Source: CAZDET01 sp964504335
GTDB lineage: Bacteria > Bacteroidota > Bacteroidia > Chitinophagales > Saprospiraceae
Reading direction: 5' to 3'
DNA: 12,316 bases
Assembly: GCA_964504335.1 (NCBI GenBank)
Contig: CAZDET010000106.1
Span: 1-12,316 of the forward strand
Part shown: in pieces, positions 7,651-12,316 of the stretch
How the letters are laid out: every line of letters starts with the position of its first letter
Numbering within the stretch: the first letter of the stretch is position 1
Translations under genes and position numbers: made by a program
The notes under the pieces: generated by a model
What the model was told of the DNA's origin: nothing
The model's database searches: none
The model's input: the letters and a program-made list of their open reading frames with translations, nothing else

Positions 7651-7780
7651 AGCCCATTTACACTATGAGGATAGGGGTTAACGCATCATTATGTTTTAAC
7701 AAAAAGCTTTACGGTAAAATAACCTATTGGTAGCCTAGAATTTAATTTGGTTTAAATCTTCATTTCGCCTTTAGAAAAAA

Positions 7781-7802
7781 TCGCCATTCACTCTTCGCCA
7801 TT
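7781..7802. repeat. Short direct repeats TCGCCATT
   Basis: TCGCCATT occurs at 7781-7788 and 7795-7802, a 14-nt period, with a related TTTCGCCT at 7763-7770. They lie just after the bestrophin stop codon. The rest of the 209-nt gap between bestrophin and the phosphatase is AT-rich and, apart from the leader inverted repeat, shows nothing else I can name. Confidence 0.45.
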
Positions 7803-7823
7803 TATCCAGCATCAAAACATCAC

Positions 7824-8837
7824 CTACACCAAAATGCTCATCTCCCCCACCGGCATCGTCGGCTTGGGCAGCTCTTCGTCTTCCAGCATTTGTCGAATGT
7901 CGATTTCAATACCCGTGGCGATATTAGTAATGGGCACATCATTGTAAAGACCTTCGAAAGGGTTTTCGCTGTAATCGCCGATCATTTCCATGGTGATGAA
8001 CACCCAGGCGGCGATAAGGCCGAAGGGGATCGTCAGCCAGTAGTTGCCCATCGCGTCAAAGAAGCTGAGCATGCCAAAGGGGACCAGGGCGATAAAAACC
8101 ACTACGAAGTATAGATTCACCCCGGCGTACTGGCGCGGAAACGGAAAGTTCTTGATGCGCTCGCACTTGCCCATGAGCGTGTAAAACTCCGTAACCATAG
8201 CCTGCATTTGCTGGTGGAGGAAGGGGTCGATGAGTCCGTTGTTGCGCAAGGCCATAAAGTGCTTCGATTGAAGGCTCAGCAAGTGTGATGCTTTGTTTCC
8301 CTTTTGCAGCAGGTAGTCGTATTCCGCTTCCGAAAGGTAGGTGCGTAGTTGTTCGAATTTATGTTCGTCGTATACCGTATCTGCCTGTTGGCGGAAATTT
8401 TGATCCGTTTGCGTGAAGTGTTCCCATTTTTGGGGCTTGCGCAGTTGCAGCGCCAGTGCTCGCAGCCAGGCTATGTGGCGGTAAACCAACGACCGCTGTA
8501 CGGTCCGCCATTCGTCCTCAGTCATTTGCTCGCGAGTAGTAGGATTGTCGATGAAATCGCGAGCCATCACCGCGAACGAACGAGAAGCATTGACGATTCC
8601 TCCCCAGATTTTCCGTGCCTCCCACAGCCGATCGTAGGAGGAATTGTTCTTGAACCCCAGATAAAAAGCCACGGCAATACCCAAGAGAGAGATCGGCTGC
8701 CAGGGCAATTTGAGCCATTCCCAGCCGTAAATGTAGTATAGAAGCACGGGAAGCGCATTAACGGCAAGGAGGATGGGCAGAATTTTTCCCTGCCAACGAA
8801 CGATAGCCTTCAAACTGTACCTTCTAGTAGCTTGCAT
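7824..8837 (-). CDS. Bestrophin-like anion channel family membrane protein
   Basis: The 337-residue protein belongs to the bacterial bestrophin (RFP-TM) family, which forms pentameric channels in the inner membrane. Eukaryotic members conduct chloride, and some bacterial ones were found to be cation-permeable, so ion selectivity is not assigned. The diagnostic segment is AFYLGFKNNSSYDRLWEARK (57-76), followed by WGGIVNASR, very close to the family signature. Later, DYSENPFEGLYNDVP (288-302) leads into the cytoplasmic TGIEIDIRQML helix, also typical. Hydrophobic segments sit at about 18-37, 47-62, 241-260 and 267-285, matching the four-helix layout. I chose the ATG at 8837 (MQATRRYSLKAIVRWQ), because bacterial homologues start just before such a basic segment. 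The open frame continues 46 codons upstream but looks non-coding. No Shine-Dalgarno is visible. The gene stands alone, with non-coding DNA on both sides. Confidence 0.92.
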   Translation of the reverse strand: MQATRRYSLKAIVRWQGKILPILLAVNALPVLLYYIYGWEWLKLPWQPISLLGIAVAFYLGFKNNSSYDRLWEARKIWGGIVNASRSFAVMARDFIDNPTTREQMTEDEWRTVQRSLVYRHIAWLRALALQLRKPQKWEHFTQTDQNFRQQADTVYDEHKFEQLRTYLSEAEYDYLLQKGNKASHLLSLQSKHFMALRNNGLIDPFLHQQMQAMVTEFYTLMGKCERIKNFPFPRQYAGVNLYFVVVFIALVPFGMLSFFDAMGNYWLTIPFGLIAAWVFITMEMIGDYSENPFEGLYNDVPITNIATGIEIDIRQMLEDEELPKPTMPVGEMSILV

Positions 8838-9215
8838 TGGATGGTGGTATTTGAACGGTGAAGAACCCGGCCGCCTGCTGATTATAGGGGCCGAGTTACC
8901 TCCAAGATAAGGGTTTGAAACTATGAATCCGGCCCCAAAAAACCACTGCGAGCAATCAAAACCCTCAACACCCACCTGCCAATTTGTGTATCCATTTCCG
9001 AATGATTGGTATGCTCCTACCGCATAGCAGGCAACGACATGGATTTTTTTAAAATAAAATTGGTCCCACTATGTAACTTTTCCTAAGAATATCGTTCATC
9101 TAGTGTAGAGCTCCAATCCATTGCCCATCGAGAAGCTCACCCTAGTGTTAAATGACTCCTAAGGTCAACGTACTTCGAGAACTTTCACTCCCTAACTCAG
9201 TTTCCCTGAAAAATG

Positions 9216-9235
9216 CTGCTACCCACAGGTAGCAG
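9216..9235 (-). terminator. Intrinsic terminator facing minus-strand transcripts
   Basis: CTGCTACC / GGTAGCAG forms an 8-bp stem with a 4-nt loop. On the minus strand it is followed by CA and five T residues, the classic intrinsic layout. It lies about 90 nt after the enoyl-CoA hydratase stop codon and probably ends that transcript. Confidence 0.65.
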
Positions 9236-9279
9236 ATTAAGAATAAATGAGTTTAGTTTTCATACTAGTCCAATTTTGC

Positions 9280-9309
9280 AAGTCGTACCGCTTTCGGTAC
9301 GACTTTTTT
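9280..9309 (+). terminator. Strong hairpin with plus-strand T-tract
   Basis: AAGTCGTACCG (9280-9290) and CGGTACGACTT (9295-9305) form an 11-bp perfect stem with a 4-nt CTTT loop. A run of six Ts (9304-9309) closes it on the plus strand. On the minus strand the hairpin follows the enoyl-CoA hydratase stop by 17 nt but lacks a downstream T-run. The T-tract orientation therefore serves a plus-strand transcript, although no plus-strand gene is visible. It may also stall or trim minus-strand transcripts. Confidence 0.7.
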
Positions 9310-9322
9310 GTTTTCTCAACCA

Positions 9323-10105
9323 CTACTTCCCGCTAAACTGCGCCTCCCGCTTCTCGATAAATGCCGAGGCACCCTCGCGAAAGTCCTCGGTTTCAGTGGT
9401 TTCGCCGAAGGCATTCACCTCAAAAGCGAACCCATCCATTTGGGCAGAAAAGTAGGCGTTAATGGCTTCGATGGCTTTTTGAATGGCGATGGGCCCTTTT
9501 TTAGCGATTTTCTCAATCAGTTCGGTGGCTTTGTCGTGCAGTTCGTCGGCGGGCAGTACGTAGTTGACCAGGCCGAGGCGGTGCGCTTCTTCGGCACCGA
9601 TCATATCACCGGTTAGAAGGAGTTCGGTAGCTTTGGTTTTTCCGATTAGCTGGATCAACCGTTGCGTGCCGCCGTAGCCGGGGATAATGCCCAGGTTGAC
9701 TTCCGGCTGGCCGAAGCGCGCTCTTTCGCCCGCCAACCGCAAATGACAGGCCATGGCCAGCTCGCAGCCCCCGCCGAGTGCGAATCCCTTGATGAGGGCA
9801 ACTACCGGCCGGTGAAATCGCTCGATCAGGAAGAAGGTATCGTGGCCGCGCTGGGCCATCGTGCGCCCGCCTCCTGTACCAAGAGAGAGAAATTCCTTAA
9901 TGTCGGCCCCGGCAACGAAGGCCTTTTCGCCCGCACCGGTCAGGATAACTCCTTTGAGGTCGGTTCGGCTCGCCGCTTCCTCCCCAAAATAGTGCGCCAG
10001 CTCTTCCATCGTTTTGGTATTCAGGGCATTGAGCGCCTTTTCCCGGTTGATTGTAAGGGTGACAATCCCACCAGTTTCGGCAACGGTCAGGTTTTCGTAC
10101 GTCAT
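9323..10105 (-). CDS. Enoyl-CoA hydratase (crotonase family)
   Basis: The 260-residue cytoplasmic enzyme adds water across the trans-2 double bond of enoyl-CoA, as in fatty-acid beta-oxidation or short-chain acyl-CoA metabolism. AFVAGADIKEF (62-72) forms the first oxyanion-hole strand. GFALGGGCELAMAC (107-120) contains Glu115, and FGQPEVNLGIIPGYGGTQRL (131-150) contains Glu135. The two glutamates are 20 residues apart, matching the catalytic pair E144/E164 of mammalian crotonase, so hydratase activity is well supported over the glutamate-poor family members. The C-terminus, FIEKREAQFSGK, is also typical. I chose the ATG at 10105 (MTYENLTV). A longer frame reaches 10171, but that start lies inside the hairpin terminator of the upstream unit. 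The gene is preceded by that terminator and followed by hairpins at 9280-9309 and 9216-9235, so it is probably transcribed alone. Substrate chain length cannot be told. Confidence 0.94.
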   Translation of the reverse strand: MTYENLTVAETGGIVTLTINREKALNALNTKTMEELAHYFGEEAASRTDLKGVILTGAGEKAFVAGADIKEFLSLGTGGGRTMAQRGHDTFFLIERFHRPVVALIKGFALGGGCELAMACHLRLAGERARFGQPEVNLGIIPGYGGTQRLIQLIGKTKATELLLTGDMIGAEEAHRLGLVNYVLPADELHDKATELIEKIAKKGPIAIQKAIEAINAYFSAQMDGFAFEVNAFGETTETEDFREGASAFIEKREAQFSGK

Positions 10106-10163
10106 TTTTTGCTGCGAGTATAGGAAATTTGGGGAATTCCCTCCGTCGTATCCACCAATGAAA

Positions 10164-10188
10164 AGAGGCAATCAATGTGATTGCCTCT
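10164..10188 (-). terminator. Intrinsic terminator of the sigma-factor unit
   Basis: AGAGGCAATCA / TGATTGCCTCT is an 11-bp perfect stem with a 3-nt loop, 29 nt after the stop of the 205-residue protein gene. On the minus strand the stem runs directly into TTTTC. It closes the three-gene sigma-factor unit and separates it from the enoyl-CoA hydratase gene. Confidence 0.8.
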
Positions 10189-10217
10189 CGAAAATTCTAC
10201 TTGAGAAGAAAAAGGTT

Positions 10218-10835
10218 CTACGATTCGCTTGAAGCCCCTTGAGGAAGTTCGGTGGTAGTGCCATTGGAAGTATCGGCATAAACCTCCCGCCGATTGGCCT
10301 TATCAGCGTAGATTTTGAGCATGCCCTTATCGTGGAAGCCGGTGATCGGGCCGGGATTGCCGTTCTTGAAGCACCACTGCAGGCAGGTAATTACGCGGTA
10401 AACACCCGGCCGCAACGAGTGATGGCGAACTTCCACCATTCCGGTATACCGATGACCGTCAATACCCCGGTCGGGTACGATTTCGTACGGCTCGAAGTGC
10501 GTCTCGTGGCCGCCCATTTGTTCGAACATCACGGTACACTTCCAGTAGCCGCAGTCGAGCAGACAGGCTAAAGGACCGTACACCGTCCAGTTGAACATTA
10601 TGGCAAAGCTCTGGTCATCCTGGATGACCTGGTTCGTGGGGCCGTACTGACGGGGCCAGGGAATGTCCGGCACCTCTTCGAAATGATCGGTAGATCGCTT
10701 TTCTAAAATGTGACAATGGGCGCGTACAAAGAGGTCGCGATTGCTGATAGCAATTTCAAAACCACTGTCTTGACTGCGATGATTTGCAACTTGTGACATA
10801 ATACGGGTTTTAGGTTTAAGTGATTGTTGATTCAT
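10218..10835 (-). CDS. Conserved-looking Cys/Trp-rich protein of unknown function, last gene of the sigma-factor unit
   Basis: I do not recognise this 205-residue protein. It has no signal peptide or membrane segment, so a cytoplasmic location is likely. Residues about 60-175 look like a beta-sandwich: alternating hydrophobic strands with FNWTVYGPLACLLDC (81-95), GYWKCTVMFEQMGG (96-109), HRYTGMVEV (128-136), RPGVYRVITCLQWC (142-155) and PGPITGFHDKGMLKIY (161-176). It reminds me loosely of Ig-like domains in other bacterial proteins, without a family I can name. Six cysteines (41, 91, 95, 100, 151, 155) include two CxxxC pairs, and histidines are frequent, including HCH at 40-42, so metal binding or disulfide control is conceivable. 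The last 30 residues are polar and probably disordered. The ATG at 10835 has a weak AAGGG-like element just upstream; M13 (10799) is an alternative start. The gene lies 26 nt after the small protein gene and is followed by a clean terminator, so it is co-transcribed with the sigma factor. Confidence 0.75.
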   Translation of the reverse strand: MNQQSLKPKTRIMSQVANHRSQDSGFEIAISNRDLFVRAHCHILEKRSTDHFEEVPDIPWPRQYGPTNQVIQDDQSFAIMFNWTVYGPLACLLDCGYWKCTVMFEQMGGHETHFEPYEIVPDRGIDGHRYTGMVEVRHHSLRPGVYRVITCLQWCFKNGNPGPITGFHDKGMLKIYADKANRREVYADTSNGTTTELPQGASSES

Positions 10836-10861
10836 CTGCCCTTATAAACAAGATCTACACG

Positions 10862-11134
10862 CTAACAGAGGGGGGAGTAGATCGAAAAAAGCACATGATT
10901 GATCCGCCGTTCGGTATTCTCCCGGAGGTACTCCAGCAGGCTTGTCGCTTCCGGATACCACAGATGTAAGCAGCTCAGCCCTTCTATTGCCTCGCTGAAT
11001 TCCGGATAGGATTCAATTAAGCGTTCGAGTTGCATTTTTTCACTCGGTGTTGGATTTCCAAATTCGCATTTCAGGAGTAAAGCTTCGACTTGCATAAGCA
11101 ACACTGAATAGTGAATAAATAACGGAATGGACAT
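10862..11134 (-). CDS. Small protein coupled to the sigma factor, possible anti-sigma-like domain
   Basis: This 90-residue protein starts 7 nt after the sigma-factor stop codon, so translation is probably coupled. Residues about 14-52 (MQVEALLLKCEF, TPSEKMQLERLIESYPEF, then SEAIEGL) resemble the N-terminal helices of many Bacteroidota anti-sigma factors. Those have a pattern of a short acidic helix, a (S/T)PxE turn, then a helix ending in a P-E/D residue pair. Unlike those proteins it has no membrane segment and no periplasmic part. The remainder is helical with ENTERR and a hydrophobic end. A later start at M14 (11095) is possible; an earlier one would overlap the sigma gene. A role as a soluble partner or inhibitor of the sigma factor is inference from position and this loose resemblance. 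Confidence 0.65.
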   Translation of the reverse strand: MSIPLFIHYSVLLMQVEALLLKCEFGNPTPSEKMQLERLIESYPEFSEAIEGLSCLHLWYPEATSLLEYLRENTERRINHVLFSIYSPLC

Positions 11135-11141
11135 TGGTGGA

Positions 11142-11717
11142 TCAGGGACGCAAAAACGACAGGTACTTCCGCAATTTAGTACGGGCGGTCTTTGCGTATT
11201 CCTTGACGGTATAGACCGAAATCTGCAGGTGATCGGCAATTTCCCGGTCGCGGTACTCCCGCAATTTCAGGGCCATTACATCGTATTCCCGCTGACTCAG
11301 TAGCCGTTGAGTAAGATGCTCCACATCCCGATGCTCCACCTCTCGGGCGGGGTGGCTATCGGCTCGCATCTGTCGGGCGGCTTGGAGATTTACAAGTGGG
11401 TGTCGCTTGCGCCTTCCGCGCTCCAGGTGGTTGCGCGCCACGTTGGAAGCCAGGGTAATGATGTAGGCCTTGAATCCGTTAACGTCTCGATCGCGCCATA
11501 CCTCCATGAGTCGTGGCAGGCGTTCCCACATTCGGATGAGCACATCCTGCGCCACATCTTCCCGGTCTTCCCGAATGGGAAAGTATTTCGCGCATACCGC
11601 CTCGATTAATAGGGACGTTTCTTGAACCAGCAATCGATAAAACCTGTGTTTGTCGGCTTCGGTGTACTGATCGCGGTCGCAGGTAAAGCGGTCTGAAGCG
11701 GACAGCTTTTCCAACAT
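11142..11717 (-). CDS. ECF-type RNA polymerase sigma factor (sigma-70 family)
   Basis: The 191-residue protein would direct RNA polymerase to a specific promoter set. Region 2 spans about 33-105, with DREDVAQDVLIRMWERL (51-67) and FKAYIITLASNVARNHLERG (82-101), which bind core polymerase and the -10 element. Region 4 spans about 135-187: LSQREYDVMALKLREY, then the helix-turn-helix REIADHLQISVYTVKEYAKT (158-177) for the -35 element, ending in ARTKLRKYL. A short basic linker separates the regions, and sigma regions 1 and 3 are absent, as expected for ECF factors. No extra C-terminal domain is present. The ATG at 11717 has no Shine-Dalgarno. Two co-directional genes follow, the first 7 nt away. 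No membrane anti-sigma factor or SusC/D pair lies nearby, so this is not the usual polysaccharide-utilisation arrangement. An inverted repeat sits 21 nt upstream of the start. Confidence 0.93.
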   Translation of the reverse strand: MLEKLSASDRFTCDRDQYTEADKHRFYRLLVQETSLLIEAVCAKYFPIREDREDVAQDVLIRMWERLPRLMEVWRDRDVNGFKAYIITLASNVARNHLERGRRKRHPLVNLQAARQMRADSHPAREVEHRDVEHLTQRLLSQREYDVMALKLREYRDREIADHLQISVYTVKEYAKTARTKLRKYLSFLRP

Positions 11718-11738
11718 AGGTGATAGCTTTAATAACTG

Positions 11739-11752
11739 GGGTAAAATTACCC
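11739..11752 (-). promoter_or_regulatory. Inverted repeat upstream of the sigma factor, possible operator
   Basis: GGGTAA-AA-TTACCC is a 14-nt near-palindrome with two 6-bp arms and a 2-nt spacer, ending 21 nt before the sigma-factor ATG. The arm spacing suits a dimeric DNA-binding protein better than an RNA hairpin. A second short repeat, GCCCG / CGGGC, lies next to it at 11757-11771. Confidence 0.4.
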
Positions 11753-11797
11753 TGATGCCCGTTTGCCGGGCAGCGAACCCATAAACACCTATGACCG

Positions 11798-11818
11798 TCG
11801 AGGAAGATCGATCCTCGA
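11798..11818. repeat. Inverted repeat TCGAGGA / TCCTCGA
   Basis: A 7-bp perfect inverted repeat with a 7-nt loop, followed by TTTT on the plus strand. It lies midway in the 251-nt gap between the sigma-factor start and the T9SS gene end. It could be a weak plus-strand terminator or part of the sigma-unit regulatory region. The rest of that gap is AT-rich with no gene. Confidence 0.35.
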
Positions 11819-11909
11819 TTTTATCCTGCTCTTTTCATATCCTACCTTAAAATACAGATTTATTTTCGAAAAAGGGGGGATAGAATAAGTTGCCTTTTCA
11901 GAAAATAAA

Positions 11910-11944
11910 AATTCGACAGCCGCCCGGAGAGCAACTGTCGAATT
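11910..11944 (-). terminator. Intrinsic terminator after the T9SS protein gene
   Basis: AATTCGACAG / CTGTCGAATT forms a 10-bp perfect stem with a 15-nt loop, 24 nt after the stop codon at 11969. On the minus strand it is followed by TTTATTTT, giving a convincing intrinsic terminator. It insulates the sigma-factor unit from the gene upstream. Confidence 0.8.
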
Positions 11945-11968
11945 CGTCTTTGATTTTTGTGGCGTTAT

Positions 11969-12316
11969 TTACTGCTTCAACACCCGCCGAACGGCAATCT
12001 GATCACTGGAAATCAATGATACGACATACATCCCCCGATTCAGGGCGGAGATATCGAGGATTTCATTGACGTTGGCAGTCGCTGCCATGGGGCGATTTAT
12101 CACAATCTGCCCGGTCAGATTCCGAATTTCCAGCCGCAACTGGGTAGGTGCTTCCACAAAGAGCGCGGTGATTCGCAATTCATTACTGGCCGGATTCGGG
12201 AAGAGGGTAAACTGTACTTCTTCCGGATCGACTACCTGTAAGTCAGTCGTACAAGCCCCACCGGAAGTATCTCTGGTGACGGTGATGGGGTTCGATAGAT
12301 CGAAGCAGCCCATCAG
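11969..12316 (-). CDS. T9SS-secreted protein, C-terminal end only
   Basis: Only the last 115 or so residues are in the window; the reading frame stays open through the right edge, so the true start and main domains lie outside it. The visible part ends in a type A T9SS sorting domain of about 80 residues: FTLFPNPASNELRI, then LRLEIRNLTGQIV, LDISALNRGMYVVSLIS and a basic end, VRRVLKQ. That tail directs Sec-exported proteins through the outer membrane for release or surface attachment. Before it is a linker with a Cys and Thr-rich stretch (RDTSGGACTTDL), perhaps the end of a repeat domain. An internal ATG at 12313 is not a real start. Function of the missing part is unknown. Confidence 0.85.
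   Translation of the reverse strand: MMGCFDLSNPITVTRDTSGGACTTDLQVVDPEEVQFTLFPNPASNELRITALFVEAPTQLRLEIRNLTGQIVINRPMAATANVNEILDISALNRGMYVVSLISSDQIAVRRVLKQ

Larger units (their letters stand above)
8838..9322. other. 485-nt non-coding stretch between enoyl-CoA hydratase and bestrophin
   Basis: No convincing gene is present on either strand; the open frames are short and have low-complexity, gene-unlike translations. The stretch holds two hairpins near its right end (9216-9235 and 9280-9309, listed separately) and a spaced 7-bp inverted repeat, GGGGCCG (8887-8893) / CGGCCCC (8930-8936). It must contain the bestrophin promoter and leader. A plus-strand transcript ending at 9309 is possible (see findings). 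Confidence 0.6.

Noticed and set aside
8887..8942. tRNA-like element (GGGGCCG...CGGCCCC followed by AAAAAACCA)
   Set aside because: Arms enclose only about 36 nt, with no D, anticodon or T arm; too short for a tRNA.
8838..8975. Upstream extension of bestrophin by 46 codons
   Set aside because: The added residues look non-coding, and family members begin near the chosen ATG.
9213..9455. Plus-strand 80-codon open frame over the 9280 hairpin
   Set aside because: It runs through a strong terminator and into the antisense of the enoyl-CoA hydratase gene; no gene-like character.
10106..10171. Longer N-terminus for the enoyl-CoA hydratase
   Set aside because: Its ATG lies inside the terminator of the upstream unit, and crotonases start near the chosen MTYENLTV.
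1..12316. CRISPR array, IS element or prophage
   Set aside because: No regularly spaced direct repeats, transposase or phage genes are seen on either strand.

Overview
The window reads as a chromosomal stretch from a Bacteroidota bacterium, most likely of the Saprospiria/Lewinella type. Three things point there: two proteins end in type IX secretion (T9SS) C-terminal sorting domains, a repeat module of about 117 residues matches one I recall from secreted proteins of that group, and Shine-Dalgarno sites are mostly absent. This placement is inference from family character; no rRNA or taxonomic marker is present. All ten recognisable genes lie on the minus strand, so transcription runs from high to low coordinates. 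No tRNA, rRNA, IS element or CRISPR array is visible.

Right to left (in transcription order): the 3' end of a large T9SS-secreted protein enters at the right edge (11969-12316) and ends at a strong hairpin terminator. Next is a compact three-gene unit: an ECF-type sigma factor (11142-11717), a 90-residue protein starting 7 nt after the sigma stop (10862-11134), and an unrecognised 205-residue Cys/Trp-rich protein (10218-10835). It is preceded by inverted repeats and closed by a hairpin terminator (10164-10188). Then come an enoyl-CoA hydratase (9323-10105), a 485-nt non-coding stretch holding two hairpins, and a bestrophin-like channel (7824-8837).

The left half holds a large secreted PhoD-type phosphatase (4183-7614) with three copies of a beta-rich module, a PKD domain and a T9SS sorting domain. 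Its leader has a perfect inverted repeat and its end a perfect hairpin. Downstream lie a secreted metzincin-like metallopeptidase (2742-4037) with a Cys-rich insert and an apparently curtailed beta-helix tail, and then two tRNA-maturation genes: dusB (1644-2645) and a CCA-adding enzyme with an HD domain (160-1587), which sit 56 nt apart and probably share a transcript.

The genes fall into functional groups: tRNA processing (dusB, cca), secreted hydrolases handled by Sec and, for at least the phosphatase, T9SS, a housekeeping metabolic enzyme and an ion channel, and a small sigma-factor regulatory unit. The sigma unit is the best candidate for something undescribed: a self-contained transcription unit with a putative operator, a tightly coupled small protein that resembles the N-terminal part of anti-sigma factors, and a conserved-looking protein of unknown function.
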